A stretch of DNA of 64,000 nt from positions 1 to 64,000 of the forward strand of contig NZ_ML137714.1 of NCBI RefSeq assembly GCF_004023625.1, read 5' to 3'. Shown here piece after piece: positions 54,149 to 62,055 of this stretch. The notes beneath the pieces are model-generated. The model saw nothing but the letters and a program-made list of their open reading frames with translations. It had not been told where the DNA came from and did not search any database. Origin of the DNA: Streptomyces cavernae (lineage in GTDB: Bacteria; Actinomycetota; Actinomycetes; Streptomycetales; Streptomycetaceae). A program made the translations under genes and the position numbers. Each line of letters opens with the position of its first letter. Positions within the stretch are counted from its first letter, which is position 1.

Positions 54149-55813
54149 TCAGCGCCCGCCGGCGACGGCTCCCTCGCGCAGTTCCAGCCGGGAGCCGGTG
54201 AACCGGGCCCGCATCCGACGGTCGTGGGTCACCAGGACGAGCGCGCCCGCGTAGGCGTCCAGAGCCTCCTCCAACTCCCCCACCAGTGCCGGCGACAGGT
54301 GGTTGGTGGGCTCGTCCAGCAAGAGGAGGTCCACCGGTTCACTGACCAGCCGCGCCAGCTCGATGCGCCGCCGCTGCCCGTACGACAGCTCCCCCACCCG
54401 CAGCCGCAGCGCCTCCGGTTCGAACAGGCCGAGCGACAACAGCCGGTCGGCATGCTCGTCCCGGTCACCGGGGCGGCCGTGGGCGAACGCCTCCAGCAGG
54501 GTCAGCCCCGGTGGCCATGGAGTCTCCTCCTGCCGCAGATGCCCGACCCGCCCGGCGACGCCCACGGTGCCCGCGTCCGGCCGCAGCTCCCCCGCCAGGA
54601 CCCGCAGCAGGGTGCTCTTACCCGCCCCGTTGGGGCCGGTGACCAGCAGCCGCTCGGCCGGGCCGAGCCGCAGCCGGGGCACCTGCAGCCGGCCCGCCAC
54701 GACAAGGCCGTCGAGCTGTACGGCCGGTGTCCCGCCCGAGCCGTCCGCGGTCGCGATACGGGCCGTGAGGGACAGCGGCTCCGGCGGCGGCGCCACCGGA
54801 TTCGCGGTGAGCCGCTCGACCCGCTCCTTGGCGTTGCGGATACGGCCCATCGCGCCATGCGCACGCGCTCGCATCCGGAAGGCGCCGTGGCCGAAACAGG
54901 CCTTCGGCGCCTTGCGGGGGATGCCGTCCAGGCGCGTCACACCCGCCTCGGCGAGCCGACGGCTCCGGTCGAGTTCCGCACGCCACTCGTCGTACCGCTG
55001 CTGCCGACGCCGGCGTTCGGCAGCCTTGGCGGCGCGGTAACCGGCATAGCCGTTGCCGTGGCGGGAGACAGAACCGCCGTCGACCTCCAGAACGGTGGTG
55101 GTGACGCGCTCCAGGAACACCCGGTCGTGGGTGACGGCGACGACGGTTCCGCGATGGGCCCGCAGATGCTCCTCCAGCCAGCCCACTGCCTGGTCGTCGA
55201 GGTCGTTGGTCGGTTCGTCGAGCAGCAGTAGCTCCGGCTGGGACGCCAGCGTCGCGGCCAGCGCCAGTCGCGACCGCTCGCCGCCGGAGAGTGTGCCCAG
55301 CCGTCGGCGCCGGTCCAGCCCCGGCAGGCCGAGCCCGTGCAGCGCCGCATCCACGCGGGCATCGGCGCCGTACCCGTCGCGGGCCTCGTACTGCTCGGTC
55401 AGCCGGGCGTACCAGGCGAGGGCATCATCCAGCGCCGCGCCCTCGGGAGCCTCGGCCAGCGCGGCCTCGGCCCGCCGCAGCGCCGCCTCGAGCGCACGAA
55501 GCTCCGCCAGCGCGAGATCCACGGCGTCCTGGACGGTGGCCCCCGGGGGCAGGCTCAGCGTCTGGGCGAGGTATCCGGTTCCGCCGGGCGCGGCGACGGT
55601 CACCTCACCCGAGTCGGGCCGTTCCTCGCCGGCGAGGAGACGGAGCAGTGTGGACTTCCCGGCCCCGTTGTCACCGACGACGCCGGCTTTCTCACCGGGG
55701 GTGAGGCTGAAGGAAACCTGGTCGAACACGGTGCGGTCGCCGTACCGCTTGGTGACCCCGTGCACGGAAAGCTGTGAGGAACGTACGGAAAGTGACGAAT
55801 ATGGCGCACGCAT
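54149..55813 (-). CDS. ABC-F family ATPase, ribosome-protection type
   Basis: A 554-residue soluble protein with two ABC domains and no membrane part. First domain: GDNGAGKSTLLRLL, LSGGERSRLALA, LLLLDEPTNDLDD. A charged linker with many Arg residues (about 255-310) is the region that reaches the ribosome. Second domain: GPNGAGKSTLLRVL, LSYGQRRRIELARL, LLLLDEPTNHLS. ABC-F proteins displace antibiotics from the ribosome or aid translation. The type resembles resistance factors such as Vga/Lsa/VmlR or Streptomyces self-resistance genes, but orthology cannot be fixed. The ATG at 55813 is preferred (AGGGG six bases before). Another at 55837 is possible. The leader contains short ORFs. Confidence 0.9.
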   Translation of the reverse strand: MRAPYSSLSVRSSQLSVHGVTKRYGDRTVFDQVSFSLTPGEKAGVVGDNGAGKSTLLRLLAGEERPDSGEVTVAAPGGTGYLAQTLSLPPGATVQDAVDLALAELRALEAALRRAEAALAEAPEGAALDDALAWYARLTEQYEARDGYGADARVDAALHGLGLPGLDRRRRLGTLSGGERSRLALAATLASQPELLLLDEPTNDLDDQAVGWLEEHLRAHRGTVVAVTHDRVFLERVTTTVLEVDGGSVSRHGNGYAGYRAAKAAERRRRQQRYDEWRAELDRSRRLAEAGVTRLDGIPRKAPKACFGHGAFRMRARAHGAMGRIRNAKERVERLTANPVAPPPEPLSLTARIATADGSGGTPAVQLDGLVVAGRLQVPRLRLGPAERLLVTGPNGAGKSTLLRVLAGELRPDAGTVGVAGRVGHLRQEETPWPPGLTLLEAFAHGRPGDRDEHADRLLSLGLFEPEALRLRVGELSYGQRRRIELARLVSEPVDLLLLDEPTNHLSPALVGELEEALDAYAGALVLVTHDRRMRARFTGSRLELREGAVAGGR

Positions 55814-55915
55814 GCGAAAGCCCCTGTTCTCGGCCATGCCGACAGAACGGATTCGTGAGGACGAATGAGCGCTACGACGGCGGAGCAGAGCTCTACGCGG
55901 TCGTGCGCGGGGCGA

Positions 55916-55939
55916 TCACAGAGTTCCCATGCCGGTCAC
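55916..55939 (-). other. Leader ORF 3 upstream of ABC-F gene
   Basis: GTG ACC GGC ATG GGA ACT CTG TGA encodes VTGMGTL. It ends about 100 bp before the ABC-F start codon. Supported only by its position. Confidence 0.3.
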
Positions 55940-55948
55940 CGTACGCGA

Positions 55949-55996
55949 CTACCCACCACCGGGCCAAGCGTTTTCCGGCCGATCGCAGCCGTTCAT
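55949..55996 (-). other. Leader ORF 2 upstream of ABC-F gene
   Basis: ATG at 55996, TAG at 55949: 15 residues, MNGCDRPENAWPGGG. Its start overlaps the stop of leader ORF 1 (ATGA), as in coupled genes. Confidence 0.35.
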
Positions 55997-56034
55997 ATGG
56001 CTGATGTCTTACGCATGCCTGCCTGCTCGCTCAC
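55993..56034 (-). other. Leader ORF 1 upstream of ABC-F gene
   Basis: GTG at 56034 or ATG at 56016 to TGA at 55993: VSEQAGMRKTSAI or MRKTSAI. Leader peptides with stalling on antibiotic-bound ribosomes are a known mode of control for ABC-F and erm genes. Confidence 0.4.
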
Positions 56035-56146
56035 CCGTACGGAGCCACTCGCATACTCAAAGCCCTGGTCCAGGATGATGGCGCCCACCACACCGGCAGG
56101 CGCAGACACACACGGGCGGTAGCGGCACAACGGCAACCCACCACGA

Positions 56147-56270
56147 AGCACTCACCACCAAGCAACCCGCCACCAAGCAGTCCCATCACCAAGCAACCCG
56201 CCACCAAGCAGTCCCATCACCAAGCAACCCGCCACCAAGCAGTCCCATCACCAAGCAACCCGCCACCGGA
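56147..56270. repeat. 31-bp tandem repeat
   Basis: Units of AGCAACCCGCCACCAAGCAG followed by TCCCATCACCA start at 56161, 56192 and 56223, with a partial at 56254. Each unit itself contains two CCACCAAGCA/TCACCAAGCA half units, so the array grew in two steps. It lies just beyond the anti-sigma factor stop. Confidence 0.93.
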
Positions 56271-56324
56271 CAGGCGCAGCTCGCGGCGCGGTGCTCCGAT
56301 GCGGAGCATCGAGCCGGCGCGGTG

Positions 56325-56834
56325 CTAAGCCGGAGCCCCCAGCTCCGCCCAGACGGTCTTCCCCGCCACCCCGGGTGTCCGCAGCACTCCCCAGTCCAGG
56401 CACAGCCGCTGCACGATGAACATCCCGTGCCCGCCGGGCCGGCCCGCGCGATGCGGCGTGCGCGGGGCGGGCTGACCGCTGCCCCGGTCGGACACCTCGA
56501 CCCGCAGCACCTTCCCGTCGCACGCGATCCACATCTCGTCCGGCCCCTCGGCATGCAGGCACGCGTTGGTGACCAGTTCGGAGACGACCAGCAGCACGTC
56601 CTCGGCCGCCGCCCGCCGATCGGCGGTGGTGGACGGCAGCCAACCCCAGTCGTGCAGCGCCTGACGGGTGAAGTCGCGCGCGAGCGGGACGACCGCCCCC
56701 TGGTCGTCGAAGCTCAACCTGCGCGCCTGGCGGCCGTAGCGCGCTAGTGCGCCGCCCCGGGGCACCCCGGGGGCGCCGTCGGCGCCCGGCTCCTGGCCGC
56801 GGTCGCCCGGCGGGTAAGGCCGGGTGGTGCTCAT
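56325..56834 (-). CDS. prsI: Anti-sigma factor, RsbW-like ATP-binding protein
   Basis: A 169-residue protein of the RsbW/SpoIIAB kinase-type anti-sigma family. The ATP-binding site is visible: ELVTNACLHAEGPDEM (N-box), VSDRGSGQPAPR (G1) and GHGMFIVQRLCLDWGVL (G2). The N-terminal 40 residues are disordered. It should bind and hold the sigma factor at 57732-58625, and phosphorylate or be freed by the STAS protein. Position and partners match the S. coelicolor sigI/prsI/arsI module as I remember it, so the symbol is given with reserve. The 277-bp gap to the STAS gene contains degenerate repeats. Confidence 0.82.
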   Translation of the reverse strand: MSTTRPYPPGDRGQEPGADGAPGVPRGGALARYGRQARRLSFDDQGAVVPLARDFTRQALHDWGWLPSTTADRRAAAEDVLLVVSELVTNACLHAEGPDEMWIACDGKVLRVEVSDRGSGQPAPRTPHRAGRPGGHGMFIVQRLCLDWGVLRTPGVAGKTVWAELGAPA

Positions 56835-56867
56835 CAGCGCTTCACCTCACCGATTCACCGGTTCACA

Positions 56868-56950
56868 ATTCAAGACTCAGTACGTCGGGACTCGATACTT
56901 CAAAATTCGGTACGCCGAAACTCGGTACGTGGAAATCCAGCACGTTCAAC
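56868..56950. repeat. Degenerate 15-18 bp repeat
   Basis: Units of the ACTC(G/A)GTACG-type (GACTCAGTACGTCGG, ATTCGGTACGCCGA, ACTCGGTACGTGG) recur five times in a stretch of lower G+C between the STAS and anti-sigma genes (gap 56835-57111). Copies are too diverged to call an exact period. Confidence 0.65.
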
Positions 56951-57111
56951 ATTTTTCCGGCGCCCCACCGCCGCTCCAGCCTGCCGACATGTTCAGATGT
57001 CTCCTGCCCGAGCGAACGGACAGAACACCCACTGATTCGGCACCGAAGCCGTAATGGTTGTAACGAGCAGATAACGCCGGGCCCGCCGGGGAGTAACATC
57101 CGCCGGTCGGG

Positions 57112-57480
57112 CTACTCGGCGAGGGCCGAGTCGAGGGTTTCGTGCACGGTGAAGACGGCATCGGCCCCGGTGATCTCGAAAACCCGCGCGACCACCGGCT
57201 GCATGCCGACCAGATGCACACCACCACCGGCGGCTTCGGCCTTCAGACGGGCGCCGAGAAGCACGTTGAGACCGGTGGAGTCACAGAACTCAAGCCGCGA
57301 GCAGTCCACGACGAGACGGGACCGCCCCTCGGCGAGGCAGCCCTCGAGCGGCTCCCGCAACAGATCGGCGGTGTGGTGGTCCAGCTCACCCGCCGGGGTG
57401 ACGACGGCGCTGGCGCCCTCGTTTCGCACTTCGACCAGTAGTCGACCCGACTGTGCGCTGCCGACCGTCCCGCGGTCCAT
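57112..57480 (-). CDS. arsI: STAS domain anti-anti-sigma factor
   Basis: A 122-residue SpoIIAA/RsbV-like protein. AGELDHHTADLLREPLEGCL and VVDCSRLEFCDSTGLNVLL are the conserved strands. The Ser in CDSTGLNVL is the expected phosphorylation site. When dephosphorylated it should trap the anti-sigma factor and free the sigma factor. The ATG at 57480 is the first of the conserved part. The frame extends far upstream, but that is antisense to the sigma gene leader. Divergent from the sigma factor gene with 251 bp between. Symbol by analogy with S. coelicolor. Confidence 0.82.
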   Translation of the reverse strand: MDRGTVGSAQSGRLLVEVRNEGASAVVTPAGELDHHTADLLREPLEGCLAEGRSRLVVDCSRLEFCDSTGLNVLLGARLKAEAAGGGVHLVGMQPVVARVFEITGADAVFTVHETLDSALAE

Positions 57481-57731
57481 GCCGTCACTCGCTTCCGACC
57501 GTCCGTGGCTGCTCTCTGACGCTCGAACATTACGCCCTCCGCGCGCCCTTCGACACCCGGAGAAAGGCTCAAAATTGGACAATTGCCCATTAAATGCACT
57601 TGCGGGAGGCCACGGAAAGCGGGTAGGGCTAGTAAAGACAGCTACCGAAACGGCCGGCTTTGGAGGCGCCGCACACCGCAGTGCACGAAAGAGGCATCGG
57701 CGGCCATACGCCGAGAACGATGGAGGACACC

Positions 57732-58625
57732 ATGTCACCCCGGCTCGACGGATCGCATACCCAGCAGGCGACGTCGACACCCCCACCGGAACCCGAAGAA
57801 TCCGACGCGTCCCCGGAGGCCCTCGCCGGGCTCCCCGAGATCCCCCCGTACGACGAGGTGGGACCCGCGGACGCCCGGGCCCTCTCCAAGACCCTCTTCG
57901 AGCGGCTCGCATCCCTCGAGGAAGGCACGCACGACTATTCCTATGTGCGCAACACCCTGGTCGAACTGAACCTCGCGCTGGTCAAGTTCGCCGCCGCCCG
58001 GTTCCGCTCCCGCAGCGAGCCGATGGAGGACATTATCCAGGTCGGCACGATCGGCCTGATCAAGGCGATCGACCGCTTCGAGCTGACTCGTGGGGTCGAG
58101 TTCCCCACTTTCGCGATGCCGACCATCGTCGGCGAGATCAAGCGGTTCTTCCGCGACACGAGCTGGTCGGTACGGGTCCCCCGCAGACTGCAGGAGCTCC
58201 GGCTCGACCTGGCCAAGGCGGGCGACGAACTGGCTCAGCAGCTCGACCGCGCTCCGACGGTGGGAGAGCTGGCGGAGCGGCTCGGCATCTCCAACGACGA
58301 AGTCGTCGAGGGCATGGCCGCGTCGAACGCGTACACAGCTTCGTCCCTCGACGCCCAGCCGGAGGAGGACGACTCCGAGGGCGCCCTCGCGGACCGCATC
58401 GGCTACGAGGACCACGGACTCGAGGGCATCGAGTACGTCGAGTCCCTCAAGCCGTTGATAGCTGAGCTGCCCTCGCGGGACCGCAAGATCCTCTCCCTGC
58501 GCTTCGTCGCCGGCATGACCCAGTCGGAGATCGGCGATGAACTGGGCATCTCCCAGATGCACGTGTCCCGGTTGCTGTCCCGCACCCTGGTGCGCCTGCG
58601 CAAGGGCCTGACACTCGACGAGTAA
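57732..58625 (+). CDS. sigI: Stress-response sigma factor, SigB/SigF type
   Basis: A 297-residue sigma-70 group 3 factor. Region 2 (about 68-140): NTLVELNLALVKFAAARFRS, DIIQVGTIGLIKAIDRFELT. Region 3 with AGDELAQQLDRAPTVGELA. Region 4 (about 235-295): LPSRDRKILSLRFVAGMTQS and ISQMHVSRLLSRTLVRLRKG, the helix-turn-helix for the -35 element. A disordered acidic N-terminus precedes these. The ATG at 57732 has GGAGG five bases upstream, itself containing an in-frame ATG at 57720. GGGTAG at 57621 could be a SigB-type -10. It is controlled by the two divergent partner-switch proteins. Symbol by locus analogy (SCO3068). Confidence 0.88.
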   Translation: MSPRLDGSHTQQATSTPPPEPEESDASPEALAGLPEIPPYDEVGPADARALSKTLFERLASLEEGTHDYSYVRNTLVELNLALVKFAAARFRSRSEPMEDIIQVGTIGLIKAIDRFELTRGVEFPTFAMPTIVGEIKRFFRDTSWSVRVPRRLQELRLDLAKAGDELAQQLDRAPTVGELAERLGISNDEVVEGMAASNAYTASSLDAQPEEDDSEGALADRIGYEDHGLEGIEYVESLKPLIAELPSRDRKILSLRFVAGMTQSEIGDELGISQMHVSRLLSRTLVRLRKGLTLDE

Positions 58626-59054
58626 GACGAACGAGACGGCTCGACACGAGACGGCTCGACGAACGAGACGACGAGAAGAACAACAGGAAACAGAGGGACA
58701 GAGCACCTGCCTCCACCGCACGCCCCGGCCCCACCCGGGGCGTGCGCGCGTTGCGGCGCAGCAAGTCCCCGTCCCCCTCTACCCTCACCGGCATCCCACC
58801 GCCAGGCAGGCACCGGCCGCTTTCCAACCACTTCCAGACTTAGTACGGACCTAGGGCCTGCCAACCCCCCGCAAAAGAGACACACAGCCGGACCAAGGCC
58901 TCCACCGTTACCAAGTCGCGGCCTAACCATGCTCGTTACCGGAGGAAACACCTTTTCCCCCCGGAGCACCCTCGTTCACTATGGGCACCCCACGTACCGC
59001 CGGTAGCACAACCGCGGGCCGAGAACATGCGGGGTTTGCAAGGAGGGCCGGGGA
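58626..59054. other. Gap between sigma factor and sigma-ricin gene
   Basis: The 429 bp start with small ACGAGACGGCTCGAC-like direct repeats (about 58626-58670), then the sigma terminator (58717-58746). The rest should contain the promoter of the next gene. TTAGTAC near 58838 is a -10 candidate. No gene seen. Confidence 0.5.
58717..58746 (+). terminator. Terminator after the sigma factor gene
   Basis: CGCACGCCCCGG (58717-58728) pairs perfectly with CCGGGGCGTGCG (58735-58746), 12 bp, around a 6-nt loop. Confidence 0.85.
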
Positions 59055-60758
59055 ATGACACGGGGCGGGCACAATGAGGACGGGACCTCGGCCGAGGAGG
59101 GTGTGCACACCACCGCTCCGGACGCGCGGCTGACCGAGCTGCTGCGCGGCGACACCGCCACCGCCTTCCCGGCACTGCGGGAACTGCGCCGCCGCTACCG
59201 CCCCTCCGTACTGCGGTACGCCCGCCTGTGCACCGCCGGGGAAGCGGCCGCCCGCCAGCTCACAGCCCAGGCTTTCGCTCTGGCGACACGTGACACCGCC
59301 CGCGGCACCGAACCGCCCGGCCCCTGGCTCCACCAGCTTCTGCTGCTGGTCGGGCGGGCAGCCGCCGCGTGGGCCACCGACGACCGCGGCGAACGCCTCG
59401 ACCCCGGTCATCTCGCCCAGCTCCGCACCGCGGGCCCCGACGGGCTGGTCCCGCCGATGCTCGCCGCGTTCCAGGGCCTGCCGTCCCGTGTGCAGGGCCT
59501 CGTCTGGTACGGGATCGTCGAGCAGGTGCCGGACCCGGTCACCGCCGCCTATCTGGGCTTCACCTCGCAGGAGGTGTCGTACGGGATCGACGCGGCCTTC
59601 GACGCGGTGCGCCGCGCAAGTCTCAGGGAACGGCTGGCCCGCAGCGGCGACCCGCGCTGCCAGGACTTCCGCCGGCTGATCGAGGCAGCGGCGGATCCGG
59701 GCCGCCCCCGGCACAGCGCCGATCTGCACGACCACATGATGCGGTGCGCCCACTGCTCCGCCGCGTACGAGGAGCTGACCGCGCTGCGCGAGAGCCCTCG
59801 CGAGGCGTTGGCCGAGGGGCTGCTGGGCTGGGGCGGAACCGCGTACGTCATGGGCGGCGCGGCCGAGTCGCGCACCCCCGCCCCGCTGCCCCGCACGCGC
59901 TGGTGGCCGTCGCGCCGGCTAGCGCTCGCCTCGGCCGCGTTCGGGGTCGCGGTCGTGCCGCTGCTCGCCTACCTGCTGTCGTCGGGCGGTTCGGGCCCGG
60001 CCCCGATGTCAGCGGAGGAGACGAGACCGATGACGGCGCCCCCGGCGACGATCACGGCGACCGTCTCCCCCACTCCGTCGCCGACGCCGTCGCGTTCGCA
60101 GAAGGCCAAGGTCCCGGCGTCGAGCTCGACCCGCCCGGCCACGAAGTCCCCCACCCCGAAGCCGAGTCCGACGCGTGCGAAGCCCTCGGACCCGAAGGCG
60201 GCGAACGGCGGGTACGCGCAGTTCGTGAACGTCGGCACCGGCATGTGTCTCGACATCCGGGGCGGCGACATGGCCCTGGGCACGGATGTCTTCGCCACGC
60301 CCTGCTCCGCGTCGCGGACACAGAAGTGGCGCGTCGACACCGCCCGCGGGGTCATCCGGTCGTACGCGAATCCCGGCTTCTGCCTGGACAGCCGGGGCTA
60401 CCGGGGCGGCGGGTACCCCGGAGGGGGCGGTTACCCGGGTGGTGGTGGCTATCCCGGCGGATACGGGGGAGGCGGCTCGTACAGCGGCGGCTCGTACGGC
60501 GGCGGTGGCTGGTACGGAGGCGGCTACGGCGGTGGCGACCACACCGGCTCTTACGACTGGGGCTACCGGACCATCGGGATCTGGGAGTGCTCCGCCGTCG
60601 ACGGCCCCAACGGCATGAACCTGAAGTTCTCCGTGAACGGCGACGGAACGATCCGCCCGGCCGTCAATCCCTCCCTCGCGGTGACCGAGTACGGGGACAG
60701 CGTGGGCCTGACGGGCAGCCAGGGCCGCCCCGAACAGCGCTGGCGGACCGGGAACTGA
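59055..60758 (+). CDS. Sigma-factor-like protein fused to a membrane segment and a ricin-type domain
   Basis: A 567-residue protein. Residues about 27-190 resemble an ECF sigma factor (LRELRRRYRPSVLRYARL, then GIDAAFDAVRRASLRERL), though degenerate. HMMRCAHCSAAYEELTAL (about 228-245) is like a zinc anti-sigma motif (H...CxxC). A membrane helix lies at about 292-310, a Thr/Pro/Ser linker at about 325-380, and a ricin B-type beta-trefoil begins at about 385 (YAQFVNVGTGMCLDI). It is split by a Gly/Tyr-rich insertion (about 450-495) and closes with QGRPEQRWRTGN. GGAGG lies eight bases before the ATG. It may be a membrane sensor in which the ricin domain reads wall sugar. Confidence 0.85.
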   Translation: MTRGGHNEDGTSAEEGVHTTAPDARLTELLRGDTATAFPALRELRRRYRPSVLRYARLCTAGEAAARQLTAQAFALATRDTARGTEPPGPWLHQLLLLVGRAAAAWATDDRGERLDPGHLAQLRTAGPDGLVPPMLAAFQGLPSRVQGLVWYGIVEQVPDPVTAAYLGFTSQEVSYGIDAAFDAVRRASLRERLARSGDPRCQDFRRLIEAAADPGRPRHSADLHDHMMRCAHCSAAYEELTALRESPREALAEGLLGWGGTAYVMGGAAESRTPAPLPRTRWWPSRRLALASAAFGVAVVPLLAYLLSSGGSGPAPMSAEETRPMTAPPATITATVSPTPSPTPSRSQKAKVPASSSTRPATKSPTPKPSPTRAKPSDPKAANGGYAQFVNVGTGMCLDIRGGDMALGTDVFATPCSASRTQKWRVDTARGVIRSYANPGFCLDSRGYRGGGYPGGGGYPGGGGYPGGYGGGGSYSGGSYGGGGWYGGGYGGGDHTGSYDWGYRTIGIWECSAVDGPNGMNLKFSVNGDGTIRPAVNPSLAVTEYGDSVGLTGSQGRPEQRWRTGN

Positions 60759-60837
60759 GCCCCCGTCTGCGACGGGCTACGGCTCCGCGACCGCGTACGG
60801 CTGCGTATGACGGTGCGCACCGGGTCGCGCGCGCTGG

Positions 60838-62055
60838 TCAGACCTCCCGTACGCCCCGCCGCCACACCGCCGAGACCAGGGGGACGCCTGGTCGGTAGGC
60901 CAGGTGGACATGGCTCGGGGCGTCCAGGATCGCGAGATCGGCGAACGCGCCCGGGATGAGCCGGCCGACGTCGGTGCGGCGCAGGGCCGCCGCGCCGCCC
61001 GCCGTGGCCGACCAGACCGCCTCGTCGGGGGTCATCCCCATGTCCCGTACGGCGAGTGCGACGCAGAACGGCACGGAGGTCGTGAAGGACGAGCCCGGGT
61101 TGCAGTCGGTGGACAGCGCGACGGTCGCGCCCGCGTCCAGCAGCCGCCGTGCGTTCGGCCACTCGGCGCGAGTGGAGAACTCCGCGCCGGGCAGCAGAGT
61201 GGCGACGGTGCGGCTGCCCGCGAGCGCGTCCACGTCGGCGTCCGTGAGATGGGTGCAGTGGTCGGCGCTCGCGGCGTCCACTTCCACCGCGAGCTGGACG
61301 CCGGGTCCGTAGGAGAGCTGGTTGGCGTGGACCCGTGGGTGCAGCCCCCTGGCCTTGCCGGCCGCGAGGACCGTGCGCGCCTGGCCGCCGTCGAACGCGC
61401 CCTTCTCGCAGAACACGTCGATCCACCGGGCGTGGGGTGCGCAGGCGTCGAGCATCTCGCCGGTCACCAGCTCCACGTAACCGGCCGGGTCCGCCTCGTA
61501 CTCGGGAGCGACGATGTGCGCGCCGAGGTAGGTGACCTCGTCGGTGTGCCGGGCGGCGATGCGCAGGGCGCGGGCCTCGTCCTCGACGGTCAGCCCGTAG
61601 CCGGACTTGGTCTCGAAGGTGGTCGTGCCCTGGCGCAGGGCCTCGCGCAGATAGCGGGTGAGGTTCCGCTCCAGTTCCTCGTCGGAGGCGTGGCGGGTGG
61701 CGACGACGGTGGTGGCGATGCCGCCCGCGGAGTAGGTGCGGCCGGACATCCGGGCGTTGAACTCCTGGGTGCGGTCACCGGCGAAGACCAGGTGCGAGTG
61801 GGAGTCGACGAAGCCCGGAATCACCGCGCGGCCGCCGGCGTCGACCCGGTTGTCAGTGGCGGGTGCTTTGCTTGTCTCACCGATCCACGCGATGCGGTCG
61901 CCTTCGATGACGACGGCCGCGTCCTGGATCAGACCGAGGGGAGAGGTGTCGCCGAGGGAGGGGTCGTTGGTGACGAGACTGGCGATGTTGGTGATGGCGG
62001 TGGTGGTTCCACTGCCGGCGCTGGTGGCGCTGGTGATGCCGCTGCCGGTGGTCAT
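60838..62055 (-). CDS. hutI: Imidazolonepropionase
   Basis: A 405-residue amidohydrolase-fold enzyme that opens imidazolone-5-propanoate to N-formimino-L-glutamate, the third step of histidine degradation. [20 protein letters not shown] (about 78) holds the metal His residues, [17 protein letters not shown] and SADHCTHL the others, and [14 protein letters not shown] the catalytic Asp region. The N-terminal 28 residues are a Thr/Ser/Gly-rich stretch not usual in the family. The ATG at 62055 overlaps the hutF stop by four bases (ATGA), with GAGGAC upstream. Confidence 0.95.
   Translation of the reverse strand: MTTGSGITSATSAGSGTTTAITNIASLVTNDPSLGDTSPLGLIQDAAVVIEGDRIAWIGETSKAPATDNRVDAGGRAVIPGFVDSHSHLVFAGDRTQEFNARMSGRTYSAGGIATTVVATRHASDEELERNLTRYLREALRQGTTTFETKSGYGLTVEDEARALRIAARHTDEVTYLGAHIVAPEYEADPAGYVELVTGEMLDACAPHARWIDVFCEKGAFDGGQARTVLAAGKARGLHPRVHANQLSYGPGVQLAVEVDAASADHCTHLTDADVDALAGSRTVATLLPGAEFSTRAEWPNARRLLDAGATVALSTDCNPGSSFTTSVPFCVALAVRDMGMTPDEAVWSATAGGAAALRRTDVGRLIPGAFADLAILDAPSHVHLAYRPGVPLVSAVWRRGVREV

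Larger units (their letters stand above)
55814..56324. other. 511-bp leader of the ABC-F gene with repeats
   Basis: The left 220 bp carry three short ORFs on the minus strand (55916-55939, 55949-55996 and 55993-56034), and the right part a 31-bp tandem array (about 56147-56270). A promoter is not obvious. The minus-strand neighbour upstream is the anti-sigma factor gene, so the promoter may lie in this gap. Confidence 0.55.

Noticed and set aside
58923..59753. Minus-strand frame of 276 residues
   Set aside because: It is antisense to the sigma-ricin gene, which has clear domains and a Shine-Dalgarno sequence.
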